Shown: positions 52,859 to 61,401, numbered from the stretch's first letter. The stretch is 64,000 bases of DNA from Nocardioides daeguensis (GCF_019192965.1 NZ_JAHTKU010000004.1:273193-337192), one strand, 5' to 3'. Numbers and translations: made by a program. The notes: generated by a model not told the origin, from the sequence alone.

Positions 52859-53959
52859 TCAGTACGGCGCGGGAACGCGCGCAGGCACGCCCGTGCGGGT
52901 GAGGTACTTCTTCACCGTCGGTACGCCGCCCGGGAAGCTCAGCCGGGCGGCGTACATCGCCCGACGCCCGTACTTCTCTCCGCCGTTCCACGCCCAGTAG
53001 TCGGCGCCCTTCGGCTTGGACGAGTGCAGCCGCACCCAGCCGTGGAAGTAGAGGGTCGTGCGGCCGCGGTGCTGGAGGATGTCGCCGCCGGCGGGTCCGC
53101 AGAGCCCCTGGGTGACGGTGCTGTCGAGCAGCACGGTGGACACGGCGAGGGACCAGTCGGTCAGTGAGGCGGACTGGCGCCAGGTCTGCGCGTAGGAGCA
53201 GCGCGCGAAGTCGCCCTCGGAGGCGAACAGGTAGTACTGGCCGTCGTGGCGGGTCAGCACCGGGTTCTCGATGACGCCCTCCGAGCGCACCAGCTCCACG
53301 CTCGGGTTGGCCGGGTCCTGCCCGGGGCGGACCTTCCGGCCGTCCCTGCTCAGCGGCAGCAGCCGGATCGACGAGGGGCGACCGTCGGTCTTGTAGAGCA
53401 GGTAGTTCTGCTTGCCCTCGCGGTACAGCGACGGGTCGATGATGCCGCGGCTCGGCAGGTCCGGCGTCACGACGGGGTCCCGTGCGGGCGGCACCAGGGC
53501 CCGTGAGGGGCACACCAGCGGTCGGCGCCCGACCGGCCGGAACGCGTCGAGGGGCCTCTTCGCCACCGCGACGCCGATGCAGCGCCCGAAGTCGCCGAGC
53601 CCGGCGACCGGCACGGCGTAGTAGAGCACCCACCGGCGCCCGACCTTGGCGAGGTCGGCGGCCCAGATCCCGCCGTCGGCGATCGCCCACCGCGGCCGGT
53701 GCGTGAGCACCGGCTGCTGGTAGCGCCACGGGCGACCGGGGTCCTTGTAGGCCCGGTTGACCTGCGGCCCGGTCGCCACCACGACCATCCGCTTGCCGAC
53801 CATCGCGACGCTCGGGTCGCCGACGTTGCCGTTGAAGAACGGCTCGGGATACCGCTTCGCCGGGTCGTCGTCGGCACGCGCCGGCGTACCGCACAGCGTC
53901 AGGACCAGCGCGGCGAGGACGGCGAGGCAGCAGGCGAGACGGGGAGCAGACCGGGGCAC
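52859..53959 (-). CDS. Secreted GH43-like five-bladed beta-propeller protein
   Basis: 366 residues. Signal peptide: residues 1-30 (LACCLAVLAALVLTLCGTPARA with cleavage after ARA). GH43/GH62-type blades: GDPSVAMVGKRMVVVATG (first acid), RPRWAIADGGIWAADLAKVGRRWVLYYAV, PSRGIIDPSLYREGKQNYLLYKTDGRPSS (second acid) and GVIENPVLTRHDGQYYLFASEG (third). The enzyme would cleave arabinoxylan or related glycans. Cys residues suggest disulphides. It reads away from the FadE5-like gene on the same strand with a terminator hairpin between. Confidence 0.82.
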   Translation of the reverse strand: MPRSAPRLACCLAVLAALVLTLCGTPARADDDPAKRYPEPFFNGNVGDPSVAMVGKRMVVVATGPQVNRAYKDPGRPWRYQQPVLTHRPRWAIADGGIWAADLAKVGRRWVLYYAVPVAGLGDFGRCIGVAVAKRPLDAFRPVGRRPLVCPSRALVPPARDPVVTPDLPSRGIIDPSLYREGKQNYLLYKTDGRPSSIRLLPLSRDGRKVRPGQDPANPSVELVRSEGVIENPVLTRHDGQYYLFASEGDFARCSYAQTWRQSASLTDWSLAVSTVLLDSTVTQGLCGPAGGDILQHRGRTTLYFHGWVRLHSSKPKGADYWAWNGGEKYGRRAMYAARLSFPGGVPTVKKYLTRTGVPARVPAPY

Positions 53960-53991
53960 CCGCAGACCATAGGCGACGACGCGCCCCCGGC

Positions 53992-54034
53992 GTACGACGA
54001 CGGCCGCCCCGGTTGCCCGGAGCGGCCGTCGTAC
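53992..54034 (-). terminator. Acyl-CoA dehydrogenase terminator hairpin
   Basis: GTACGACGACGGCCGC pairs with GCGGCCG-TCGTAC with a small bulge, around CCCGGTTGCCCGGA. It lies 20 bp after the stop of the dehydrogenase on its strand. Confidence 0.7.
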
Positions 54035-54053
54035 AGACTGCGTCAGCCAGAGG

Positions 54054-55919
54054 TCAGAACGCGGCCTCGTCGAGCTCCATCAGGTCCAGGCCGGTGGCCT
54101 GGGCGATCTTGAGCTCGGCCGAGAGGCGCGGCAGGTTGAGCTGGGCGAACCACTGGGCGGCGGCGACCTTGCCCTCGTAGTAGGCCTGGTCGTTGCCGGC
54201 GCCGCCGTCGAGCTTGGCGAGCGCGACCTCGGCGCCGCGGAGCAGCAGCCAGGCGCAGACCACGTCACCGAGCGCCATCAGCAGGCGCGTGGTGTTGAGG
54301 CCGACCTTGTAGATGTTCTTGATCTCGCCCTGGGCGGACATGAGGTCGTTGATCATCAGGCTGACCATGGCCTCGGCGTCGGCGAGCGCGGTCGCGAGGA
54401 GCTCACGCTCGTTCTTGAGGCGACCGTTGCCGGCCTCCGACTCGATGAACGACTTGATCTCGCCGGCGATGTGGCCCAGCGCCTTGCCCTGGTCCTTGAC
54501 GATCTTGCGGAAGAAGAAGTCCTGGCCCTGGATCGCCGTGGTGCCCTCGTAGAGGGTGTCGATCTTGGCGTCGCGGACGTACTGCTCGATCGGGTACTCC
54601 TGCAGGAAGCCCGACCCACCGAAGGTCTGCAGCGACTCGGTGCCGAGCAGGACCCACGAGCGCTCCGAGCCGTAGCCCTTGACGATGGGGAGCAGCAGGT
54701 CGTTGACGGCCTCGGCGAGCTCGTTGCGCTCACCGGCGGCCTTGGCGAGCTGGACCTTGTCCTGCCAGGTGGCGGTGAACACGACCAGCGAGCGCATCGC
54801 CTCGGCGAACGACTTCTGGGTCATCAGCGAGCGGCGCACGTCGGGGTGGTGGGTGATGGTCACCCGCGGCGCGGCCTTGTCGGCGGACTGGGTGAGGTCG
54901 GCGCCCTGCACGCGCTCCTTGGCGAACTCCAGCGCGTTGAGGTAGCCGCTCGACAGGGTCGCGATGGCCTTGGTGCCGACCATCATCCGGGCGTTCTCGA
55001 TGACGTCGAACATCTGGCGGATGCCGTCGTGGACCTCGCCGAGCAGCCAGCCCTTCGCGGGCTCGCCGCCACCGACCTGCGGGTCGCCGAAGGTGACCTC
55101 GCAGGTGTTGGACACCTTGATGCCCATCTTGTGCTCGACGTTGGTGACGTAGACGCCGTTGCGCTCGCCGGTCAGCTCGCCGCTCTGGTGGTCGAAGTGG
55201 TACTTCGGCACGAGGAACAGGCTCAGGCCCTTGGTGCCCGGACCGCCCACGCCCTCGACGCCCTTCGGGCGGGCGAGGACCAGGTGCATGATGTTCTCCT
55301 GCAGGTCCGACTCGGCGCTGGTGATGAAGCGCTTGACGCCGGAGATGTTCCAGGAGCCGTCCTCGTTGGGCGTGGCGAAGGTCTTGCCGGCGCCGACGTC
55401 GGAACCCGCGTCGGGCTCGGTGAGCACCATGGTGGCGCCCCAGAGGCGCTCGACCATGATCTCGGCGATGCGGATGTCGCGGGCGACGCCGTTGGCGTTC
55501 TTGAAGACGACCGAGCCCATGGACGGGCCGGTGGCGTACATCCAGATCGGGGCCTGGGCGCCGAGAACCATCTCGCCGGTGGTCCACACCAGCGACGGCG
55601 GCGCGGTGGTGCCGCCGATCTCCTCGGGCAGGCCGAGGCCCCAGAAGCCCGACTCCATCCAGGTGTCGTACGACTTCTTGAACGACGCGGGGATGGGCGC
55701 GGTGTTCGTCTTGGGGTCGAACACCGGCGGGTTCCGGTCGGAGTCGACGAACGACGCCGCCAGGTCCTCGCGTGCGATGCGCTCGACCTCGGAGAGGATC
55801 TCGCGCGCGGTGTCGGCGTCCATCTCCTCGTAGAGGCCGGTGCCGAGGTAGTCCTGCACGTTGAAGAGCTCGAAGAGGTTGAACTCGATGTCGCGCAGGT
55901 TGCTCTTGTAGTGGCTCAC
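54054..55919 (-). CDS. Acyl-CoA dehydrogenase (FadE5-like, long)
   Basis: About 621 residues from the GTG at 55919 (family members start MSHYKSN), preceded by GGTGGGA; the ATG at 55976 gives a longer, less conserved N-terminus. FAD-binding dehydrogenase core: [17 protein letters not shown], then [19 protein letters not shown] and the catalytic region [39 protein letters not shown]. FadE5-type enzymes oxidise long-chain acyl-CoA in beta-oxidation. The length and the C-terminal DUF-like domain match this group. An operator-like palindrome lies 65-80 bp upstream. Confidence 0.93.
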   Translation of the reverse strand: MSHYKSNLRDIEFNLFELFNVQDYLGTGLYEEMDADTAREILSEVERIAREDLAASFVDSDRNPPVFDPKTNTAPIPASFKKSYDTWMESGFWGLGLPEEIGGTTAPPSLVWTTGEMVLGAQAPIWMYATGPSMGSVVFKNANGVARDIRIAEIMVERLWGATMVLTEPDAGSDVGAGKTFATPNEDGSWNISGVKRFITSAESDLQENIMHLVLARPKGVEGVGGPGTKGLSLFLVPKYHFDHQSGELTGERNGVYVTNVEHKMGIKVSNTCEVTFGDPQVGGGEPAKGWLLGEVHDGIRQMFDVIENARMMVGTKAIATLSSGYLNALEFAKERVQGADLTQSADKAAPRVTITHHPDVRRSLMTQKSFAEAMRSLVVFTATWQDKVQLAKAAGERNELAEAVNDLLLPIVKGYGSERSWVLLGTESLQTFGGSGFLQEYPIEQYVRDAKIDTLYEGTTAIQGQDFFFRKIVKDQGKALGHIAGEIKSFIESEAGNGRLKNERELLATALADAEAMVSLMINDLMSAQGEIKNIYKVGLNTTRLLMALGDVVCAWLLLRGAEVALAKLDGGAGNDQAYYEGKVAAAQWFAQLNLPRLSAELKIAQATGLDLMELDEAAF

Positions 55920-55983
55920 AGTTCCCACCGTTTCCAGGTCCAGGGATTCATGGAGTGGCTTTGCCGTGTCCGTCATGAGCACG

Positions 55984-55999
55984 GCTACTCACCAGTAAC
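55984..55999. promoter_or_regulatory. Operator-like palindrome upstream of FadE5-like gene
   Basis: On the gene's strand it reads GTTACTGGTGAGTAGC, the same GTTACY-N4-RGTAGC pattern as at 49017-49032. It is 65 bp upstream of the GTG start (or 8 bp before the ATG alternative). Confidence 0.55.
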
Positions 56000-56184
56000 T
56001 TCATGATACGGGGGGTGCTAGCAGCGGGCAAGCACGGGGGTGGCGGGATGGCTCACACCGCCGCGGTCCCCTGCCCGGGTCCCGCCCGGCCCCGGTGGCG
56101 GCGTACCCGGCGGCGAGGTACCCGGTGGCCGCGAACCACGCCTAGGTCGACTGAATCGATCGAGCAATCTGACAGACTGGCCCC

Positions 56185-56643
56185 ATGCGCGTCTCCGCCA
56201 AGTCCGACTACGCACTGCGGGCCCTGATCGCCATGGCGAGCAGGTCCGACGGTCGGGCCGTGAGCGCCGAGGAGCTCGGACGCCTCCAGGACATCCCCCA
56301 CGGCTTCCTCCAGGCGATCCTCGCCGACCTGCGCCGCGCGGGCATCGTGATGTCCCAGCGCGGCCAGTCCGGCGGCTGGCGGATGGCCCGCGAGGCCACC
56401 ACCGTCTCCGTCGCCGACGTCATCCGCGCCGTCGACGGCCCGCTCGTCTCCGTCTACGGACTGCGCCCCGAGGCGGTCAACTACAACGAGGCCGCCGAGG
56501 TGCTCCAGCACGTCTGGATCGCCGCCCGCCGCGCCCTGCGCGAGGTGTTCGAGGACGTCTCGATCCAACAGCTCGCCGACGGCCAGCTCCCCGAGGCCGT
56601 CACCAGCCGCACCGCGGACGACGACGCCTGGGCGCCGCACTGA
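56185..56643 (+). CDS. Rrf2 family transcriptional regulator, cysteine-free
   Basis: 152 residues. Winged HTH: MRVSAKSDYALRALIAMASRSDGRAVSAEELGRLQDIPHGFLQAILADLRRAGIVMSQRGQSGGWRMAREATTVSVADVIRAVDG. Rrf2 regulators such as IscR and NsrR bind a [Fe-S] cluster through three Cys, but this protein contains no Cys, so it cannot hold that type of cluster. It may sense another signal, as in CymR or similar. It is convergent with the 56748-57416 gene and monocistronic. Upstream, TGAATCGATCGAGCAATCTGACAG holds a possible operator. Confidence 0.85.
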   Translation: MRVSAKSDYALRALIAMASRSDGRAVSAEELGRLQDIPHGFLQAILADLRRAGIVMSQRGQSGGWRMAREATTVSVADVIRAVDGPLVSVYGLRPEAVNYNEAAEVLQHVWIAARRALREVFEDVSIQQLADGQLPEAVTSRTADDDAWAPH

Positions 56644-56671
56644 TCGGCATCCACCGCCTGGTCCCCCTTTT

Positions 56672-56746
56672 CGTTCGATCGAACGGATAGGCGGACTTCT
56701 GCGCCGCAATCTCCCCCGAATCGTTCGATCGAACGAACAGGGGGAG
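56672..56746. repeat. Two copies of the CGTTCGATCGAACG palindrome between convergent genes
   Basis: CGTTCGATCGAACG occurs at 56672-56685 and 56722-56735. The second is enclosed by CTCCCCC (56711-56717) and GGGGGAG (56740-56746), forming a longer hairpin that may terminate the minus-strand gene. The same 14-mer is found at 34973-34986. Confidence 0.75.
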
Positions 56747-56747
56747 C

Positions 56748-57416
56748 TCAGGCCGCGCTGTCCAGGCGCCGCTTGAGCTTGCGCCGCTTGCGGTCCAGCT
56801 CCTCGAGCCGGATCTCGAGCGAGGCGTTGCGGCGGGCGAGCCGCTCGACCTCACGCAGCGCCTCGGGGAGGGTCTGCAGGGTCGCAGAGGCGCCGGGAAG
56901 GTCGTCGAGACCGAGGGACGCCGTACCGAAGCCGACGACCTTCCCGCATGCCTTCCAGACCTGGGCGGGCCCGAGGCCGTCGGTCTCGATGACGTGCAGG
57001 CGCTCGGGCTTGCGGCAGGCGGCCTGCCACTGGGCGATCGCGGGCGCCACGTCGTCGAGGCCGGTGGTCAGGACGACGTGGACCTGGTAGCCGGCGAGGG
57101 CGTCGACGAGGAGCGCGACCTGGTCCGCCGTGGCCGCCGCGAGGAGCGACTGGCTGAAGACGATGTCGCTCTTGGTCTTGTGGGCCCGGCGGACCAGTCG
57201 CGTCCACTGCCCCTCGACGTCCGCACGCTTGAGGCCCCAGTCCTTGTGGGAGCGGGTGATCTCGACGGCCGCGCGGAAGCTCTCCGCGGTCGAGTGCGCG
57301 AGCGAGGCGACGCCGAGCTCGACGAGCGCCGCGCGGTGGTGGACGAGGGCCGACTCGACGACGTCGCCGGCACCCGGCACGCCCACGTGGATCCAGGCCT
57401 TCTGCTTCTTCGCCAT
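56748..57416 (-). CDS. Hypothetical protein, sulfotransferase-like N-terminus and C-terminal coiled coil
   Basis: 222 residues from the ATG at 57416 (MAKKQKAWIHVGVPGAGDVVESALVHHRAALVELGVASLAHS). The start resembles bacterial sulfotransferase-like proteins (HIGAPKTGT type) but the P-loop is altered to HVGVPGAGD, with no GT(S/T). A middle region (SDIVFSQSLLAAATADQVALLVDALAGYQVHVVLTTG) follows, and the C-terminus is a charged coiled coil (residues 187-222, LARRNASLEIRLEELDRKRRKLKRRL). It may be a degenerate or divergent member of the family. Confidence 0.65.
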   Translation of the reverse strand: MAKKQKAWIHVGVPGAGDVVESALVHHRAALVELGVASLAHSTAESFRAAVEITRSHKDWGLKRADVEGQWTRLVRRAHKTKSDIVFSQSLLAAATADQVALLVDALAGYQVHVVLTTGLDDVAPAIAQWQAACRKPERLHVIETDGLGPAQVWKACGKVVGFGTASLGLDDLPGASATLQTLPEALREVERLARRNASLEIRLEELDRKRRKLKRRLDSAA

Positions 57417-57485
57417 GCGGGCACCGTGACAGCCTCCGATGAGCGCTTTGTGAACGGACGACGACGAGAAGCGGGCATACCGGCG

Positions 57486-57572
57486 GTCGTTGGGGAGGCC
57501 GCGAGGGACGAGCGAACCGTCACCACCGGTTGTTGAGGAGGTTCGCGAGGGACGAGCGAACCGTCTCGAACC
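57486..57572. repeat. Direct repeat block, family 3-like, upstream of NTF2-like gene
   Basis: The 21-mer GCGAGGGACGAGCGAACCGTC (its first 20 bases shown as GCGAGGGACGAGCGAACCGT) occurs at 57501-57521 and 57545-57565. Each is preceded by GGT-GTTG-GGAGG-like sequence, and CTCGAACC closes the second, as in the other family-3 repeats. It lies immediately left of KstR-like site 3. Confidence 0.6.
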
Positions 57573-57573
57573 A

Positions 57574-57587
57574 TAGAACACGTTCTA
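57574..57587. promoter_or_regulatory. KstR-like operator, site 3
   Basis: TAGAACACGTTCTA matches the KstR consensus TnnAACnnGTTnnA with complementary outer arms. It lies 21 bp before the ATG at 57609. Confidence 0.75.
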
Positions 57588-57608
57588 GATCCGTCCTACC
57601 ATGACCGC

Positions 57609-58061
57609 ATGATCACCTCCGACGCGATCGTCTGGAACGCCCCCAACGACCCGCACCCGGCCCGCGCCGCGTCCCAGCGGTCCTACTCCGCGGTCGCGAA
57701 GGGCGACCTGGCCGAGTGGCTCACGGTGTACGCCGAGGACGCGGTGCTCGAGGACCCCGTCGGCCCCTCGATGTTCGACCCCGAGGGCACCGGCCACCAC
57801 GGGCACGCCGGCATCTCGGCGTTCTGGGAGAAGGCGATCGCGCCGATCGCGACCTTCGAGTTCCAGATCAACGACTCGTTCGCCAACCCGGGCAGCAACA
57901 CCTGCGCCAACATCGGGCGGATCAAGACCTCCTTCGCCGACGGGTCACACACCACGACCGACCTGATCATGGTGTACGTCGTCGACGACGACGGCCGCGT
58001 CACGTCGATGAAGGCGTTCTGGGAGCCGGAGCGCACGATGGCGAGCTTCACCTCCGCCTGA
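57609..58061 (+). CDS. NTF2-fold protein, ketosteroid-isomerase-like
   Basis: 150 residues from the ATG at 57609. The NTF2-like fold is indicated by HPARAASQRSYSAVAKGDLAEWLTVYAEDAVLEDPVGPS, then GHAGISAFWEKAIAPIATFEFQIND and TDLIMVYVVDDDGRVTSMKAFWEPERTMAS, typical of SnoaL/KSI-like enzymes with an Asp at the first active-site position. The KstR-like palindrome 21 bp upstream suggests a role in sterol breakdown, for example isomerising a ring double bond. That role is not proven. Confidence 0.82.
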   Translation: MITSDAIVWNAPNDPHPARAASQRSYSAVAKGDLAEWLTVYAEDAVLEDPVGPSMFDPEGTGHHGHAGISAFWEKAIAPIATFEFQINDSFANPGSNTCANIGRIKTSFADGSHTTTDLIMVYVVDDDGRVTSMKAFWEPERTMASFTSA

Positions 58062-58110
58062 CCCTGCGCCAGCGGAAAATGGGTGGCGGGGGTTCGTAGT
58101 CTGGATCGAC

Positions 58111-58602
58111 GTGAGCCCCCTGACCGAGCAACAGATCCGCGCCTCCTTCGTGAACTGCTCGAAGGGCGAGGCGAAGCGACTGCCGGTCCCGCGCGGCCTG
58201 TCCGACCAGCCGTGGGAGCACCTCGACTTCCTCGGCTGGCGCGACCCGCAGTCGCGGGTCCGGGGGTACGTCGTGGCGGAGGTCGACGGGGCGCCACAGG
58301 GCATCGTGCTCCGGGCGACCGACGGCAGCGCCGGCGTACCGCGCAAGAACCTGTGCACGCTGTGCCTGACGCCCCACGGCTCGGGCGGGGTGGTGCTGAT
58401 GGTGGCGCCGCGGTCCGGCAAGGCCGGACAGAACGGCGACTCCGTCGGCACCTACATGTGTGCCGACCTGCAGTGCTCGCTCTACGTCCGCGGGAAGCTG
58501 GTCAGCGACCAGGGCCGGATGCCGGAGTCGCTGACCCTCGAGCAGCAGGTCACGCGGCTGACCGACAACCTGGCCGCCTTCCTGCGGCGCGTGCGCGGCT
58601 GA
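58111..58602 (+). CDS. FBP domain protein (FusB-type treble-clef zinc finger)
   Basis: 163 residues from the GTG at 58111, with TAGTCT eight bases upstream, so it may be leaderless. The FBP domain is recognised by VNCSKGEAKRLPVP, then CTLCLTPHGSGGVVLMVAPRSG and GDSVGTYMCADLQCSLYVRGK, whose C-x2-C and C-x4-C pairs form the treble-clef zinc site of EF-G-binding proteins (FusB/FusC). Those proteins rescue EF-G from fusidic acid. Chromosomal actinobacterial members have no proven role. Confidence 0.88.
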   Translation: MSPLTEQQIRASFVNCSKGEAKRLPVPRGLSDQPWEHLDFLGWRDPQSRVRGYVVAEVDGAPQGIVLRATDGSAGVPRKNLCTLCLTPHGSGGVVLMVAPRSGKAGQNGDSVGTYMCADLQCSLYVRGKLVSDQGRMPESLTLEQQVTRLTDNLAAFLRRVRG

Positions 58603-58614
58603 CCGGGCCGGACC

Positions 58615-59247
58615 TCACTCGGCGATCGCGTCGGCGACCCAGGTGACGAGCGGGCGCAGCCGGCGCCAGTCCTCGCGCACGCGGTCGAGCAGCTCAGCGG
58701 TGTGCACGAACGGCTCGAAGCCGTAGGAGCGCATGCCGAGCACGGTCTTCATCTTGAGCAGCTCGATGCGCGGGTGCTCCTTGTCGTAGCCGCGGGGCAC
58801 GGTCTTGAGCCGCTCCCCCGCCACCTCGAAGCCACCGCGCTCGAGGTCGCGCAGGATCCGCTGCAGCACCTTGCCGGTCTTCTCCTCGGCCATCGCCTCG
58901 CGCAGCCGGGCCAGGTACACCCCGGACGCCTCGTAGATCCCTCCGCCGACGCGGACGCCGGGCGCCGCGACCTCGACGTACCAGCCCGTGGCGGGGCCGA
59001 CGCCGACGAACGCGCCCTGGTGGGTCTTGTACGGCGTCTTGTCCTTCGCGAACCGGACGTCGCGGTAGGGCCGGAACACCTTGGCCGCCCCGAACTCCTG
59101 GCCGAGCGCGTCGGTCAGCGCGACCATCGGCGCCTTCACGTGCTCGGTGTAGACGTCCTTGTGGGCCTCCCAGAAGGACTTGGTGTTGTCGACCTCGAGG
59201 TCGTCGTAGAAGTCGAGGGCGGCCACGGGGAAACCAGCGAAGCTCAC
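58615..59247 (-). CDS. DUF2461 domain-containing protein
   Basis: 210 residues. Pattern of DUF2461/TIGR02453: DFYDDLEVDNTKSFWEAHKDVYTEHVKAPMVAL (residues 10-42), then FRPYRDVRFAKDKTPYKTHQGAFVG, GWYVEVAAPGVRVGGGIYEASG, and near the end EHPRIELLKMKTVLGMRSYGFEPF. Found in many bacteria; its function is unknown, though homologues lie near DNA-repair or stress genes. It is convergent with the FBP gene. Confidence 0.92.
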   Translation of the reverse strand: MSFAGFPVAALDFYDDLEVDNTKSFWEAHKDVYTEHVKAPMVALTDALGQEFGAAKVFRPYRDVRFAKDKTPYKTHQGAFVGVGPATGWYVEVAAPGVRVGGGIYEASGVYLARLREAMAEEKTGKVLQRILRDLERGGFEVAGERLKTVPRGYDKEHPRIELLKMKTVLGMRSYGFEPFVHTAELLDRVREDWRRLRPLVTWVADAIAE

Positions 59248-59322
59248 GCGGTGAGGGTACGCGCCGCGATGCAGGGATCCGCCGCGACCGTCTGCCGCAG
59301 GGCTGGCCGCCGTGTCGTCGTG

Positions 59323-60661
59323 CTACCCCAGCTCCGCTTCAAGATCCTTGAACGGGTAGTCCTTGGGGCGGAGGTACTCGCCACCGGGCACGGGACGCGC
59401 CGGATCCGCCGAGTTGACGTAGTTGTTGAGGCTACGCGGCGCCTGACGGTAGATCAGGTCGACCCACCTCGCGTACTTCGACGCCATGGCGGCGTCGTCC
59501 CAGAAGATGATGTCCTGCTCGTCGGAGTGCCATCCGAGACGGGTCCAGTTCTCGCTGCTCGACAGCACCACGCTTCCGTCCGGGCGGCCATTCACATTGC
59601 CCTGGACAGCCAGGCCCTTCATGTGGACGTAGCGATCCTTGAACCTGTTGGCGGTGGCTCCGACGATGTAGACCATCTGCTTCGCCCGCATTCCCCGGAG
59701 AATGGCGCGAATCTTGCTCTGCATCATCATGAAGACGACTTCGACGTCACAACCCGCGCGGTCGAGCTCGCGCACCTTTCGCGCGATCCGCGCGCCGCGC
59801 TCCTCGCCCCAGACAGCATTCGCGATGCGGATCTTCGTACGTCCGCTCGACGTGTTCGTCGCGCCCGTGCACTGCACCTTGTTGAGGACGGCCAGCGCTG
59901 GATCCACCTCACCCTTGTGCGGCGAAGACGGACGTGACGCCGCCGGTCGAGAAGCGGGCTGCGGGGAAGTCCCGGTCCTTGACAGCCTCGTTCCAGATGG
60001 CCGTCCAGCCGTCCCAGAGCGCCTTGTTCTCGGTCACCGTCGTCCAGTCGTTGAACTGCTGAACAGCAGCGGCGCCGGTGAAGTTCCCCGACCCTTGGGA
60101 GACCACCCAGCTCGTGGCTCCCGAACGGCTGACCAGCATGAACTTGAAGTGCATGGCGCCGCCCCCGCCTCGGCACGTGGACCGGCAGGTGCGAATCCAG
60201 CTGCGCATCGACGAGGGCCGGTCCGCGTTCCCTGCTGCCAGAGCGGACCGCAGGATCCGGTAGGAGCCACCTGCCCCTTGGGTCCGGGCCAGGCCGCGCG
60301 ACATGACGATCTGCACCGACACCCCTCGCCGGTGCGCGTTGACGAACACCTTCTCCAGCCTCGGTGAGTCGAAGTTCCAGGTCGCGAGCCGGATCGTCTC
60401 CCCCGCCGGCACGTTCCGGACGGTGTTGATGATCTTGCGCTGGATCCTCGCCCGGTTCTTCTTGCGGAAGGGATGGTTGAAGACGATTCCTGGCGCCACC
60501 ACGTATCCGGGGTCGGCAACCGCCCTCGCCGCGACTCGGCGCCCGTCGGCGTCCGCAGCCGAACTCGCACGAGCCGACCCGGCCGGGATCACCGACAACA
60601 CTGCAGCCACCACGACCATGGCCATCGCGGTGGCCACCGCGAAGCGCTGCCCAGCCCTCAC
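59323..60661 (-). pseudogene. Secreted phospholipase-D-like protein, interrupted by frameshift
   Basis: Two consecutive frames encode one PLD-family protein. The first (from about 60661) has a signal peptide (AVATAMAMVVVAAVLSVIPAGSARA), the segment NTVRNVPAGETIRLATWNFDSPRLEKVFVNAHRRGVSVQIVMSR, and HKD motif 1 (HFKFMLVS). It stops at 59909. The second continues with CTGATNTSSGRTKIRIANAVWGEERGARIARKVREL and HKD motif 2 (HMKGLAVQ...SSENWT). In the third frame the junction would read SPHKGEVDPALAVLNKV; loss of two C from a run (GCCCCG to GCCG) would explain the break, so a sequencing error is possible. GC is lower than around it. Confidence 0.75.
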
Positions 60662-61016
60662 CTGTCCGCCGTCAACGCACACTTCCGAACTCCCGTTCCG
60701 CTGCCCCGTCCCCGCGCGAAACGCAGTCGGACGAACAGACATCCAGCGAGGCCCGCGCTCGGCCCCCTCGAGTGGCGATCAGCTCGAGTGGCCCCGGCGC
60801 AGGCTCCGCGCCACCATTCACGTCGGGCTCCGTGCCCCACACCAGAGCGAGACGGATCGAGTGCCGCGTTCCTTACGAGGCTCGACGGCCCGGGCCCCGC
60901 GGGCCACGCGACAGGCTCCTGCGGCGCCGAGGCGAGGGGCGAGGCAAGGGGCGAGGCCGACCGGCGGTGGCTCCACGTGCACCATGGACCCCAACGCCCC
61001 CCGAAGGAGGAACGAC
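60662..61016. other. Intergenic region between divergent genes
   Basis: About 355 bp with no credible gene. It holds the direct repeat CTCGAGTGGC (60767 and 60783) and a GGGGCGAGGC-like run (60925-60960). The plus-strand gene at 61017 has a strong SD at its right end. No clear promoter hexamers were identified. Confidence 0.5.
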
Positions 61017-61244
61017 ATGGCCAAGAAGCGCTGGAAGGACCTCAGCCCGCGTACCCGCAGGATCATCCTGGTCGGCAGTGCCGTCGACGGCGCACTCAAG
61101 GCGGCGGCACTCGCCGACCTCAGGGGCCGCGACGAGAGCGAGGTCAACGGCTCGAGACGGACGTGGGCGCTCGCGCTGACCTTCGTGAACTCCGCCGGCG
61201 TCCTGCCGGTGGTGTACCTCCTCCGCGGCCGACGCCCGAGCTGA
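61017..61244 (+). CDS. Small membrane protein, PLDc_N/DUF5652-like
   Basis: 75 residues from the ATG at 61017, preceded by GAAGGAGG. Two hydrophobic stretches (RIILVGSAVDGALKAAALADL, and ALALTFVNSAGVLPVVYLL) with a basic linker (GRDESEVNGSRRTW) match the PLDc_N-type membrane domain pattern [..ADL(K/R).. W..L...N..G...YLL.GR]. The N-terminus is basic (MAKKRWKDLSPRTRR). It has no Cys or enzymatic motif. Function is unknown; it may be a membrane anchor. Confidence 0.72.
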   Translation: MAKKRWKDLSPRTRRIILVGSAVDGALKAAALADLRGRDESEVNGSRRTWALALTFVNSAGVLPVVYLLRGRRPS

Positions 61245-61299
61245 CGCCGGACGGGCGCCCATTCCCGCGCGGCGACACGCTCGCGCCAGTGAGAGTGGA

Positions 61300-61371
<72 letters not shown>

Positions 61372-61401
61372 AGACCCCGGCGAACCGGGGCGAAGAGGAT
61401 G

